Of a stretch of 64,000 nucleotides of DNA, positions 8,653-17,191 are shown in pieces; positions within the stretch are counted from its first letter, which is position 1; each line of letters starts with the position of its first letter. The position numbers were made by a program, and so were the translations under genes. Below the pieces are notes generated by a model that saw only the letters and a program-made list of their open reading frames with translations, did not search any database and was not told the DNA's origin. Source of the stretch: Cyanobacteria bacterium FACHB-502. GTDB lineage: Bacteria; Cyanobacteriota; Cyanobacteriia; Elainellales; Elainellaceae. The stretch spans positions 682,001 through 746,000 of the forward strand of contig JACJNZ010000039.1 in assembly GCA_014695325.1 (NCBI GenBank), written 5' to 3'.

Positions 8653-9270
8653 TTAAGACGATCGCGTTGCCTTGCCTTTGTAGAGATACCCCAGGGGCTT
8701 TGGCAGTCCCTCGCCGTAAAATTCTTCGATGCGAACTTCGCCAAACCGTTGCTCAACCAGCTGTCGAATATTGCGATTGAGATGACAGCCATCAGCAATT
8801 ACCTTTTGCAGAGGGGTCAGCCGATTTTGCCAGACCTGCACGGCGGCATCGCGGCTCAGACCATGCTCCACAAAAAAGAACTTGCCGCCTGGTTTCAGGA
8901 CTCGATGAATCTCCGCGAGTGCCTGTTCTACATTGGCAATGCTGCACAGTGTCCAGGTGCTCACCACACTATCAAAGGTTTGATCCGCCATTGGCAGTCG
9001 TTCACCGTTTAAGACCCGATGGTCTACAGTGATTGAGGATGCTGCGATCCGTTTTTCTGCCAGGGCATGAACGCCCGGATTGGCATCGATCGCCACAAGC
9101 TGCTGAATCGCTTCCGGGTAGTAGGACAGATTTAAGCCTGTGCCAAACCCGATTTCTAGCACGGTTCCGGTCACTTCGGCTAAAACCGATTGTCGATACT
9201 GGGCTAGCTCTGTCGAGGACATTGACCAATCCAGCAGGTAAGGCAAAATTCGGCGCGAATAAAATCCCAT
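8653..9270 (-). CDS. Class I SAM-dependent methyltransferase
   Basis: A 205-residue methyltransferase of the Methyltransf_11 type. Motif I is VLEIGFGTGLNLSYYP (about residues 38-53), the acidic ribose-binding position is VAIDANPGV, and post-motif I TFDSVVSTWTLCSI and HRVLKPGGKFFFVEHG follow in order. The ATG at 9270 is chosen because AAGGAGAG lies about nine bases upstream. An in-frame extension to 9426 would add 52 residues without family features. The substrate is unknown; phospholipid, quinone and small-molecule methyltransferases share this layout. The gene stops where a GNAT remnant begins in the same frame. Confidence 0.85.
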   Translation of the reverse strand: MGFYSRRILPYLLDWSMSSTELAQYRQSVLAEVTGTVLEIGFGTGLNLSYYPEAIQQLVAIDANPGVHALAEKRIAASSITVDHRVLNGERLPMADQTFDSVVSTWTLCSIANVEQALAEIHRVLKPGGKFFFVEHGLSRDAAVQVWQNRLTPLQKVIADGCHLNRNIRQLVEQRFGEVRIEEFYGEGLPKPLGYLYKGKATRSS

Positions 9271-9453
9271 TCTGATTAATCTCTCCTTGTCTATCAAAAT
9301 TTCTATCTCATTTCCAGTAAGGCTCAGTATGATTGAGTATCGGGCATGGCATGAATTGAGCGCTTGAACAGAATCGTTGAAAACACAATCGTTAAGAACA
9401 ACGATTGAACGCAATGTTGAACGCAATGTGAGGTTTTACTGAGGAGTGAGTGT

Positions 9454-10167
9454 ATGAAAATTCATTGGTTCATGCTGCTGCTGATTAGTGCAATCGGCGG
9501 AACAACTGCCTGCGATCGTCAGACCCCTAGCGCAACGCTGCCATCGCCCAACGTCCCAGAAGTAGGGACAGCCCCGATCGCAACGTCTCAAACTGCGCCA
9601 AACGCTCCCGCAAACGCTCAGGCTGCTGCAAAAGGGCTTGCGCCGATTCCTGTCCCTGAACTGATTCCGCCCACGGCTGGTATTCAGCGATTGCCGCAGA
9701 TTGAAGTCGGACGTTCTGATCCCTTTGCTGCGCTGCCTGTAACACCGACGCTGATTTCCAAAGCCACCCCAGCAGAGTCAGCTCCACCTGCGACGGTAGC
9801 CGCCAATGCGCCTGCCACGGTGATTCCTTTACCTCCTGTGACCATTGCCCCACCTTTGCCGATCGTCCAGCCTGCGATGCCTGGTCCTTTGCTTGTGCCA
9901 CCTGCGCCTCGTCCTGTTTCTCCAACTGGACTGGCAGAAGCGATCGAAATTAGTGGCGTGCTGGAGGTTGGCGGCAAGACCAATATTATTGTGAAAGTTC
10001 CAGAGGAGGGAACCAGTCGATCGGTACGAGTGGGTGACTCTCTGGCAAACGGACAAGTGCGAGTCAAGCGGGTCGAGATGGGTATGGAGCCGATTGTTGT
10101 GCTGGAGCAAAATGGCAGAGAAGTGACGCGATCGGTGGGTTCGGGTACGCTGATGGGGCTGCTCTAA
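9454..10167 (+). CDS. Proline/alanine-rich putative lipoprotein with C-terminal beta domain
   Basis: A 237-residue exported protein. The N-terminus is a short hydrophobic signal ending at GGTTAC, where Cys20 could be lipidated, although the lipobox is not ideal. Residues 25-150 are a Pro/Ala/Thr-rich linker with low complexity. The last 75 residues (EISGVLEVGGKTNIIVKVPE, then VRVGDSLANGQVRVKRVEM) look like the small beta domain of PilP/GspC-type pilus or secretion proteins. The start is supported by GGAG seven bases upstream. A role in an envelope complex such as type IV pili is a guess based on the C-terminal pattern; no pilus genes are nearby. Confidence 0.65.
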   Translation: MKIHWFMLLLISAIGGTTACDRQTPSATLPSPNVPEVGTAPIATSQTAPNAPANAQAAAKGLAPIPVPELIPPTAGIQRLPQIEVGRSDPFAALPVTPTLISKATPAESAPPATVAANAPATVIPLPPVTIAPPLPIVQPAMPGPLLVPPAPRPVSPTGLAEAIEISGVLEVGGKTNIIVKVPEEGTSRSVRVGDSLANGQVRVKRVEMGMEPIVVLEQNGREVTRSVGSGTLMGLL

Positions 10168-10320
10168 GCCTGCTGGATTGCATCTGCTTAATCTATAGTC
10201 TGGCGATTCGCTAAAGGGCACTCGAATCTACCATGAGCGGGAACAGTTCTTCTCCGATTGGCGATACACTTTGTCCCATGTCTCATCGTGCCTCTACCGC
10301 GAAAGTGCCCCGAAACGTCC

Positions 10321-10830
10321 ATGATGCAGCCCGATCGTAAAAATCCACCCCTGCTAGAACCTCACAACCTTAGCTATCAAGAGAGCTATCTTTGTCCGAT
10401 TTGTCGTCACGGGCAAATTACCGGGCTGCCCCTGATGGATGCCTTTGCCTGCAATTTCTGTCGGCATATTTTCACTGCAAACCTGGCAATGCGAACCGTG
10501 CAGGTAGTCGATAGCTCCCAGCTGATGACCTGGAAATGGACAGGGCGCAACTGGCAGACTGCCTATCACGACGATCCAAGTTTGACGCTTGTGGTCTGGC
10601 TAATTGGTATGGTGCTGGTGACGCTGCCCACCGGAATCGTTTGGCTCTCTACCTATGTGTTTCCGCCGCTGCCGGGAAGTCGCTGGGAGTGGTTGCCGGG
10701 CGCGTGGCTGGGCTGCACGTTTGGAATTCATTTACTGATGGTGAGCTGGCTGCTGGCAGAGCATTACCAGATTCCAATTTACATTGCCAGTCGGGTGAGG
10801 CTGCGAGACCGGTTTGGCAGAAGGGCTTAG
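10321..10830 (+). CDS. Zinc-ribbon membrane protein, cyanobacterial conserved hypothetical
   Basis: A 169-residue protein with an N-terminal zinc-ribbon-like pair (CPIC and CNFC about 22 residues apart, residues 22-47). Two hydrophobic segments follow at about residues 90-115 and 125-148, and a basic C-terminus. The cysteines would lie on the cytoplasmic side if both segments span the membrane. The ATG at 10321 is preferred over one at 10258 because the longer form adds an unconserved-looking extension. I do not recognise a function. It stands between a lipoprotein gene and a convergent Fur-family gene. Confidence 0.65.
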   Translation: MMQPDRKNPPLLEPHNLSYQESYLCPICRHGQITGLPLMDAFACNFCRHIFTANLAMRTVQVVDSSQLMTWKWTGRNWQTAYHDDPSLTLVVWLIGMVLVTLPTGIVWLSTYVFPPLPGSRWEWLPGAWLGCTFGIHLLMVSWLLAEHYQIPIYIASRVRLRDRFGRRA

Positions 10831-10867
10831 AAACTTTTTAGAAACTTCTAGATTTTTGAACCTTGGC

Positions 10868-11269
10868 TTATTCCTGTCCGGCTGCCTGGGGCAACTGACA
10901 GCGATCGCAGAGTCCGAAAAACTCCAGCGTGTGATAAAAAATTTTGAACCGATAGGACTGGTGCAGCTCTGCTTCTAGCTCATGTACCGGGCATTCGTCG
11001 ATCGCGATCGAAGTGCCGCACTGAAGGCAGGTCAGGTGATGACGGTCTTCCTGGGCCAAGCTGTAGAGCGATTCGCCATTTGCCAGGGTTCGCACCTGTA
11101 TCACGCCTTCGAGTTTCAATGCCTCAAGCGATCGATAAACAGTTGCCAGTCCCATACTGTGACTGCGACTTCGCAGCTCGATGTAGAGATCTTGTGCGGA
11201 AACTGACCGATTCAGTGCTTTAAGCAAGTCTAGAATCTTGTCCTGGTTGCGGGTCCGGTGGGATTTCAT
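10868..11269 (-). CDS. zur: Fur-family regulator, probably zinc sensor Zur (FurB type)
   Basis: A 133-residue metal-dependent repressor. The N-terminal winged helix (residues 1-75) includes the recognition segment GLATVYRSLEALKLEG. The metal region has HHLTCLQCG and a second pair CDRC near the C-terminus, giving the structural zinc site of two CxxC pairs. The N-terminal RTRNQDKILDLLK and SAQDLYIELR resemble cyanobacterial FurB/Zur as I recall them, rather than FurA or PerR. Zur would repress zinc uptake genes, but no such genes are adjacent. A second, FurA-like paralogue is at 62015-62464. Family assignment is secure; the Zur call is moderate. Confidence 0.75.
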   Translation of the reverse strand: MKSHRTRNQDKILDLLKALNRSVSAQDLYIELRSRSHSMGLATVYRSLEALKLEGVIQVRTLANGESLYSLAQEDRHHLTCLQCGTSIAIDECPVHELEAELHQSYRFKIFYHTLEFFGLCDRCQLPQAAGQE

Positions 11270-11573
11270 AGTCTCAAGACAAACCTGTTTCTCTAGCTTA
11301 TCTGGAGGGAATGCCGTTCGGTCAAAACGGCTGTGATGAGCAGAAAAAGATTTGTCATTTAAGCTGGGTCAACGAATGTCATTTGCTATTAAAAAGGTCA
11401 TTCACTCAAAATGCCATGCACTCAAAAGGGGCAGGGTGAAGATGCCCTACCCCAGTTTTAGTCTTCTGGAGTTCGCGATCGATCCTGCTTAGGAGCGACT
11501 TTGAGGAGTTCAGTTTCAAAACACCTCTTAGGAAGACAGTTCAAGTCACGATCGCGATTCCGCAAGGGTTCTT
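11270..11573. other. Intergenic region with a hairpin element
   Basis: About 300 bases upstream of the Zur-like gene and downstream of the coiled-coil gene. It contains the GGGGCAGGG hairpin described at 11428-11460. A Zur operator could lie near 11270-11340, but no clear palindrome of that kind was recognised. Confidence 0.4.
11428..11460. repeat. GGGGCAGGG hairpin, dispersed-repeat candidate
   Basis: GGGGCAGGG at 11428-11436 pairs with CCCTACCCC at 11445-11453 (one mismatch) and is followed on the plus strand by AGTTTTA. A very similar element with the same 5' arm occurs at 39749-39773. It may be a terminator or a small dispersed repeat. Confidence 0.4.
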
Positions 11574-12368
11574 TTACTTCGAGCGATTCGATCGCTCTTC
11601 AAAAGCAGTCGTTGCGGTATGCAGCAGTTCGCGCAACAGTTGTTTCACTCGCTTTTCGCCGCGTGCCAGGGCAGACCCCGCTTCGCCCAGTTTTTCTTCA
11701 ACGTCGGACTGTTTTTGCTGAACCAGTGTTGTGCCTTCGGGCTGCGATTCGCGTGCGCTTTCGTACCATTCTTTTGCATTATCGAGATGCTTTTGCACTT
11801 CATCAAATTGATCGCCATACCGCGCTGCAAGATTGGCTTTTACGATCGCCAACTGTGCTTGAAGCTGAGCGTATCGCTTTTGCAGCATTTCGCCTTCTTC
11901 CGTGTTCTTGAGTGCGTTCACTGCCGTATTCACGGCTTCTTGCAGCATACCCGGACTGCTCTTGCTGGTCGTTTCAATTTCTTGCAGCGTTTGTTCAACG
12001 TCGGTGTGCAGTTCGTTTTCTTCTTGAGAAACCTGGGCTTGCAGCTTTTGAATCTCCGCTTCTGTTTTTGCAATGGCAGCGCGGCGACTTTCGCTAATGC
12101 CGTCAATTACGCCTTCGATCGACGCAGTAACTTCTTCTTTGACTTCTTTGCCTCTGCTTTGCAGGCTTTCAAACACGGTTGAAATTACATCTTTGATCAG
12201 CGATCGAGCTTCTCCCGATCCGGCTTTTACTTCCTGGCGCATTTCCACAACCGCATTTCGCACAATTTCTCGAATGCGATCGCTTCTAAGCTGTCCTTCC
12301 TGCCGTGCTTTGTCCAGATCTGCCTTAATTTGTTCTTTAATATTGTTCTGTTCTACCGAGTTCGGCAT
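11574..12368 (-). CDS. Conserved cyanobacterial coiled-coil protein
   Basis: A 264-residue, highly charged, alpha-helical protein with no membrane segment or signal. Long heptad-like stretches are visible at about residues 65-140 (including KTEAEIQKLQAQVSQEENEL) and 155-200. The C-terminal part is rich in Glu, Lys and Arg. The ATG at 12368 is chosen because GGAG lies nine bases upstream, while the ATG at 12389 has no ribosome site. No enzymatic motif is seen. It is probably structural or a scaffold. It follows the metallophosphoesterase gene on the same strand with a gap of about 190 bases. Confidence 0.65.
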   Translation of the reverse strand: MPNSVEQNNIKEQIKADLDKARQEGQLRSDRIREIVRNAVVEMRQEVKAGSGEARSLIKDVISTVFESLQSRGKEVKEEVTASIEGVIDGISESRRAAIAKTEAEIQKLQAQVSQEENELHTDVEQTLQEIETTSKSSPGMLQEAVNTAVNALKNTEEGEMLQKRYAQLQAQLAIVKANLAARYGDQFDEVQKHLDNAKEWYESARESQPEGTTLVQQKQSDVEEKLGEAGSALARGEKRVKQLLRELLHTATTAFEERSNRSK

Positions 12369-12560
12369 TGTTTCTACTCCAGAATCCAAATTAATTGTCG
12401 AAACTTTTGATTGGCTAAAATACCAGAATTCCTCCGCTCAATTCAAAGCAGAGGGCAGATTTTAAACTGCAATGATTACCTAATTTTTCTACTGTCTCTA
12501 ATTTCTATTGTTAAGAGTTGCCAGGCGATCGACACCCTTCGCAGGAAAGACTTTTGCAGG

Positions 12561-14135
12561 TTAGATCGTAAACGGCTGAAGCGGGTAACTTTCCCACTGT
12601 TTGCGATATCGCTCCGCGACAAAAGGACGAACCACAAAGCGCGGCGGATTGCCCTCCTGCACATCAATTCGGAGGAAAGAATACGGGCGACGCTTTTCTA
12701 AACCCTGCCCGGTGCGTCCGACATAGAGATGCGATTGGGCAACGTTCAAATTTTTAACTTTGCCATCCACCACCAGAGTTTCGTTAAGCATCGTGCCTTC
12801 AATGCGCTGCCGCCGTAGGCTGTAGCCGCTGCCGCCGCACACAATGCAGTTAATTCCTGCGTCTGCCAGCCCGTTTGATTCGGTTTTCAAATGTTCTAAA
12901 CAGTGGGCGTGTCCGTTCAGAATTAAATCCACAATCGATCGATTTGCCGCTCGTTCTGCGATTGATTTTGCCACATTTTCAAACACCTGCCGCATTCGTT
13001 GACGCACTGCTAGCGTTTGCGCTTGATGCCATTTTGTGGCTTCAGTGACATAGGGCGGATGGTGAAAGAACAGCACTCTTCCTCGCACGTCATCGGTATT
13101 CCAGGATTCGATCAAGCCTTGCTCAAGCCACTTTAATTGCTCGTCATCCACCAGCGGCGGGGTGCGGGTTTCAAGCTGTTGATCAATATCGCGTTCGACT
13201 TCTTCAAGCTGCTCTAATTTAGTGCGCTGGTCGTCGATCAGTTCGGAATCATGGGGCAGATCGGCGCGAAAGCCTGAAAGCCGTTCAACAATCATCTGCT
13301 GTTCGGCATTGACTTCTTTGCGTCGCTGCTCCAAAACCTCACGATAGGCTTGTCCTGCTGGGGTATCGGGTAAAGGAGCCGGAGCGTTAAACGTATTGGA
13401 ATCCAGCGCAAAAAAATCAATGCCGCTCACCCGAAAACGATAGTAGCGATTGGGCAAACGGGTAAATAGCTTAGGCTGATAAGACAAACAGCGATCGCTG
13501 CCCCACTGAGCCGTGTAGTGTTGATCGAGGTGCTGAGCTAGGGTCTGCCCGGATCTGAGGTCGCTCAAACAGTCGATAAACGCTTTCGCATAGGCTCCAC
13601 CCTGATAGGAACCGTGCCAGCCAATATCAAAATCAATCCTCGATCGCAGGAGCCGCCGCACTGGATAGAACGATTGCGCTAACGCTCCAAACAGAATCGG
13701 CAAATCGTAATAATCATGGTTGCCCAGCACAGGCAGAAACGGCAGGTTAAAGCGCATCTGATCGTAGCGAATTTTTTCTGCTCGATCGCCGTCCACTAAA
13801 AACTCTCGATAAGGCAGTACGAAATTCTGCGGGTAATACTCGCTAGAACCCACCAGATAGACGACATCCCCGGTATGCAGCACAAAGCGGCAGTCTTCTC
13901 GCTGCTCAGCCATCATTTCAGCAATGCGACGCTGGGGATCGTAGCCCCGATGTGCCCCAGTTCCGCTATCACCCAGCACCAAAAACGAAAACTCCGATCG
14001 ATCGTCCTGTCCGTCTTCCAGCACCAGTCGCGTTTGATCAATTTTGCGCTGCACGATTGCTGATTCACGCCAGCGAACGCGCTGCTTCATTTTTTCAATC
14101 TTGCTTGGAATGGACGGGTCGGTAACAAATTTCAT
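12561..14135 (-). CDS. Calcineurin-like metallophosphoesterase
   Basis: A 524-residue protein with all five metallophosphoesterase blocks in order: GDSGTG (55-60), HTGDVVY (87-93), GNHDYYD (138-144), FFHHPPY, and NGHAHCLEH. These ligands build the dinuclear metal centre. Residues 270-340 form a charged, coiled-coil-like insertion between the GNHD and HHPP blocks. No signal peptide or membrane segment is visible, so it is probably cytoplasmic. Family members cleave phosphomonoesters or phosphodiesters; the substrate here is unknown. No strong Shine-Dalgarno sequence precedes the ATG. Confidence 0.85.
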   Translation of the reverse strand: MKFVTDPSIPSKIEKMKQRVRWRESAIVQRKIDQTRLVLEDGQDDRSEFSFLVLGDSGTGAHRGYDPQRRIAEMMAEQREDCRFVLHTGDVVYLVGSSEYYPQNFVLPYREFLVDGDRAEKIRYDQMRFNLPFLPVLGNHDYYDLPILFGALAQSFYPVRRLLRSRIDFDIGWHGSYQGGAYAKAFIDCLSDLRSGQTLAQHLDQHYTAQWGSDRCLSYQPKLFTRLPNRYYRFRVSGIDFFALDSNTFNAPAPLPDTPAGQAYREVLEQRRKEVNAEQQMIVERLSGFRADLPHDSELIDDQRTKLEQLEEVERDIDQQLETRTPPLVDDEQLKWLEQGLIESWNTDDVRGRVLFFHHPPYVTEATKWHQAQTLAVRQRMRQVFENVAKSIAERAANRSIVDLILNGHAHCLEHLKTESNGLADAGINCIVCGGSGYSLRRQRIEGTMLNETLVVDGKVKNLNVAQSHLYVGRTGQGLEKRRPYSFLRIDVQEGNPPRFVVRPFVAERYRKQWESYPLQPFTI

Positions 14136-14194
14136 AGTGAGTTAACAGGCGCGATCGATTGCACTTCCCTCTCACGTTGATTGTAATGACCTTT

Positions 14195-15592
14195 TCAGAG
14201 GACTTCTACTTTAGTTTGGGGAGATTGGGGAGATTGCGGAGATTGTAGCTGAGCGGGTAGCTCTACCCGAAAGACCGCCCCCTGACCCAAATCACTTTCA
14301 ACGGTAATCGTGCCATCCATCAATTTCACCAGTCCGGCGGAAATTGCCAGCCCCAGCCCTGTGCCGCCGTACGCTCGATTCAGCGATTGTTCAACCTGCC
14401 AAAACTCTCGAAAAACTTGCGAATGATGTGCGGGATCAATGCCGATTCCAGTATCACTTACGGTAATCGAAATGCGATCGTCTGCAACCTGCTGTACTTC
14501 AATCCGAATCACGCCTTGATCGGAGAACTTCACGGCATTCGAGAGCAGGTTCATCACTACTTGACGCAGCCGAACGCGATCGTTTGTTACCGGAATGGGA
14601 ACCTGCCCAACTTCAACCTGAAGATCCAGGTTTTTGCGCGTTGCCAGCGGACGAATTTCTTTTCCTGCTTCTAAAACCAGCTCAACCAGATCAAATTCCT
14701 GATTGCGAAGCTGGAGATTGTTTTCCCGCAGTTTTGAAACATCCAGCAGGTTTTCAATCAGGGAAAGCAGGTGTTTACCGTTGTTAAAAATCCGCTCAAT
14801 CATGTTGATCTGCTGTGGATCATACTGCTGATGAAATCGGCGCAGCAGCAAATCAGAAAATCCTAAGATTGCGTTCATCGGGGTGCGAAGCTCATGGGAA
14901 ACCGTTGCCATAAACTGCTGTTTAATGCGATCGGATTCGACCAGCTCCACGTTTTGAACTTGCACCTGTCGCATGTGTTCTTCGGCTTCTTTCCGCACTG
15001 TGATATCGCGCACGAGCCAATACAGCCGATTGACCTGCCCCGCCCCATCCTGGTTTGCGGCGATCGTCACTGCGGCATCAAACCATTCTCCGGTCGGACG
15101 CTGCAAGCACACCTCCCACTCCCGCTCCCGCCGCATAGGATTGACCTGGTTCAGCTTGGTTCGAAAGAATGGCTGGTGATGAGGGGCGATCAAGCTGCTT
15201 AGCGACCGACCTACTAAGTCATTTCGATGACAGCGAAAAACTGCGGTTGCCGTAGGATTTGCCGCTTCGATCGTGCCGCTACAGTCTGTGATCAAATAAG
15301 CGTCCGGAGCCAGGTCAAAGGTCTCCTGATACTGCTTACAAAGATCCTGCACCGACTCGTAAGCTGAACTTAAAGCCTGATGCTCTTGAATGAGCCGCTC
15401 TTCCGTACTCCGAAGTTCGCTCAACACCTGACGCAGCTCGACCAGTTGTTTCCCAAACTGCTGATCTTGAGCATTGGGAAGCTTGCTAGCAGTGCTATAG
15501 AGACGATCGGCTTGCTGATGCACGATGTCTAGATGCTGGCTTAAGTTGTCCTCCCCCCGTTGGCTTTCCATAAGCGTTAGCTGCGTTCCCAT
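14195..15592 (-). CDS. PAS-domain sensor histidine kinase (hybrid lacking)
   Basis: A two-component sensor kinase of about 465 residues. A coiled-coil region (40-90) leads to a PAS domain (about 90-200: TFDLAPDAYLITDCSG, then YWLVRDITVRKEAE). The HisKA block SHELRTPMNAILGF has the phosphorylated His at about 233. The ATPase domain shows the N box (MNLLSNAVKFS), the G1 box (SDTGIGIDP) and the G2 box (YGGTGLGLAIS). There is no membrane segment and no receiver domain. The ATG at 15592 is used. A GTG at 15739 would add 49 residues of basic, unconserved-looking sequence; neither start has a good ribosome site. No response regulator is adjacent, so this is probably an orphan kinase. Confidence 0.85.
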   Translation of the reverse strand: MGTQLTLMESQRGEDNLSQHLDIVHQQADRLYSTASKLPNAQDQQFGKQLVELRQVLSELRSTEERLIQEHQALSSAYESVQDLCKQYQETFDLAPDAYLITDCSGTIEAANPTATAVFRCHRNDLVGRSLSSLIAPHHQPFFRTKLNQVNPMRREREWEVCLQRPTGEWFDAAVTIAANQDGAGQVNRLYWLVRDITVRKEAEEHMRQVQVQNVELVESDRIKQQFMATVSHELRTPMNAILGFSDLLLRRFHQQYDPQQINMIERIFNNGKHLLSLIENLLDVSKLRENNLQLRNQEFDLVELVLEAGKEIRPLATRKNLDLQVEVGQVPIPVTNDRVRLRQVVMNLLSNAVKFSDQGVIRIEVQQVADDRISITVSDTGIGIDPAHHSQVFREFWQVEQSLNRAYGGTGLGLAISAGLVKLMDGTITVESDLGQGAVFRVELPAQLQSPQSPQSPQTKVEVL

Positions 15593-16224
15593 TTTTTTCA
15601 CAGTGAATTTCAAAAAGACTTTAAGAGCAGTAGCACAGCTCACAATATTCTTTAATACTCGTGCAACAACGAGCTGTTGTACTCTTCTCAAAGATTGAGA
15701 GATCTCGCTTCTACAGGCGGATTCGAGCCGTTTCAGCACTCTACTTTAGGCATTAGGCTTTTGCTGTCTCTTACGGAGGAGTAAGAGAGGATGCGGAGGA
15801 GCAATTCCTTTTATCACCCACGGTAAGATATGGCCCTGCTTAAAGCTGGCATTCACTTTCCGATTGTGAAGAACTTTGAAACCAGAATAATGCTTACTTT
15901 CCTTAAAAAATAATTAAAAAATAAAAGCGAAACAAAGAAAGCTAACGAGATAGCTTGACTAGTACATATTGTCTATTTATAGATTTATCAAATAATTTCT
16001 TCAGGAAAAATACTAGAAGTTTGCTCTGTTTTTTCTAGAAGTCTTTTTTCTAGAACTCATTCAAGCGATACTTTTTCTGCTTTTATGCTTGTATTTCTAT
16101 GCTTTTATCTTCATGCTTTGTATTCCTATGCTTTGTATTTATATGTCTTGTACAAATTCTAAATTGGTTCTTTTATTCATGCTTCTCTGTCCTACGAGCG
16201 AGGAGATTTCGAGTTCAACTAATG

Positions 16225-16299
16225 TATGTTTAAGGGACAAGCTAAAAAACTTTCCCCTAATTGTAATCCTGCCCCTGATCGAGTTCAGGGGTTTTTTTT
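16225..16299 (+). ncRNA. Candidate small RNA ending in a strong intrinsic terminator
   Basis: The arms CCCCTGA (16272-16278) and TCAGGGG (16285-16291) form a seven-pair hairpin followed by eight T (16292-16299), a textbook intrinsic terminator. No credible protein gene ends upstream on the plus strand. About 45 bases upstream, GGGA (16234-16237) can pair with TCCC (16253-16256) to give a 5' hairpin, and TATGTT near 16225 could serve as a -10 element. Together this suggests a transcript of about 65-75 bases. The terminator is seen directly; the promoter and the RNA are inference. I looked for the Yfr1 core and did not find it. Confidence 0.45.
16272..16299 (+). terminator. Intrinsic terminator
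   Basis: Perfect seven-base stem with a six-base loop and a run of eight T. It is the best terminator in the window and ends the candidate sRNA. Confidence 0.8.
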
Positions 16300-16762
16300 G
16301 CATTTTTTAGATTAACGATCCTACTAGTTTGTATCCAAAATAACTGTTTATGTTTCTAATGAAAACGCCTTTAGACGGAGCTTAAAGAAAGCAAACCCAT
16401 CTAGAGTAGATTTAATTTCCTTCTCTCGGTAGAAGAATGAGCACTATAACAAATTTATACTTTCGTAAATAAAGCTTAATCAGGCTAGGTCTGTATCTTT
16501 AAGCATAGGTGAGAAGTGAAGCACTCTGGATTATCGCACGATCGCCTTTTATACAGACTTAGAAGCGGTGTTAGCACAGAATTGATAGGCGGAAGCAGTT
16601 TTCTTCCCAAGGAGTAAGGTTAGCTTTTGTTTTCACGCTGCCTTGGGGAATTTTGCAATAGGGGAACCGAGTAGCTTATCTCCCGCCTTGCTTTCCCTGT
16701 CCTGCTTGCGTTCACCCTTATGCTTTATCCATCGCTGTACTCATCACGTTAAGGAGGTTAAT

Positions 16763-17110
16763 ATGCAACTGCAAGTTGAGTGTGGTTTCCCTGGTCTTGC
16801 TCAGCCCTGCTCACTCTGTGAACAGTCGTTTGAGATGAAAGAAGGACGGGTGATTCTATGTGATGATCAGGGCGATAGATACGGCGAGGTCTGTCCTGAC
16901 TGCATTAGCCAGGGTATTCACTGGCTCAATCATGAGTTTGAGCGTCTTGTGCAGCAGCTTACGCTTTCACATTGCATCAAGTCCCGACATCCCTACAGGC
17001 TGGAAGAAAGCAAGAGCGTTAACAGTCCTATCAGCAGCAGTGTAAGCAGCGATCGGCGACACGATCCTTCCCAGGTAAGGAGCAAAACCTTGCATAGTAC
17101 CACCTTTTGA
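16763..17110 (+). CDS. Small double-CxxC protein of unknown function
   Basis: A 115-residue protein with two CxxC pairs, CSLC (residues 16-19) and CPDC (44-47), spaced as in a zinc knuckle or ribbon. A helical segment with GIHWLNHEFERLVQQL follows. The last 50 residues are Ser/Lys-rich and probably disordered. The start is decided by AAGGAGG six bases before the ATG; the longer frame from 16643 lacks such a site. I do not recognise a family. It is followed after 81 bases by a DUF4383-like membrane gene on the same strand. Confidence 0.65.
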   Translation: MQLQVECGFPGLAQPCSLCEQSFEMKEGRVILCDDQGDRYGEVCPDCISQGIHWLNHEFERLVQQLTLSHCIKSRHPYRLEESKSVNSPISSSVSSDRRHDPSQVRSKTLHSTTF

Positions 17111-17191
17111 CAGAGTGAACTTATAGCGACCTCGCTTGAATAGAAAGTAGAGTTCTAACCGTATCTCGATATATTCAGCAGAGGTTTCAAT

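Larger units (their letters stand above)
15593..16762. other. Long gene-poor region
   Basis: Roughly 1 kb of A+T-rich sequence between the PAS kinase and the next confident gene. Repeated words such as TATGCTTTTAT near 16085-16150 give spurious ORFs. The only strong signal is the candidate small RNA with terminator at 16225-16299. No tRNA or coding region was recognised. Confidence 0.5.

Noticed and set aside
9527-9925. Minus-strand 132-codon frame within the lipoprotein gene
   Set aside because: It is the complement of the Pro/Ala-rich linker; the plus-strand gene has a ribosome site, signal peptide and conserved-looking end.
11619-12182. 187-codon plus-strand frame inside the coiled-coil gene
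   Set aside because: Phe/Cys-rich shadow of a Glu/Lys-rich coiled coil on the other strand; no ribosome site or family features.
15657-15735. Possible tRNA T-loop-like word GGATTCGAGCC
   Set aside because: No acceptor stem or anticodon arm can be built around it.
16089-16310. 73-codon frame in the gene-poor region
   Set aside because: Made of repeated TATGCTTTT words and runs through the sRNA terminator.
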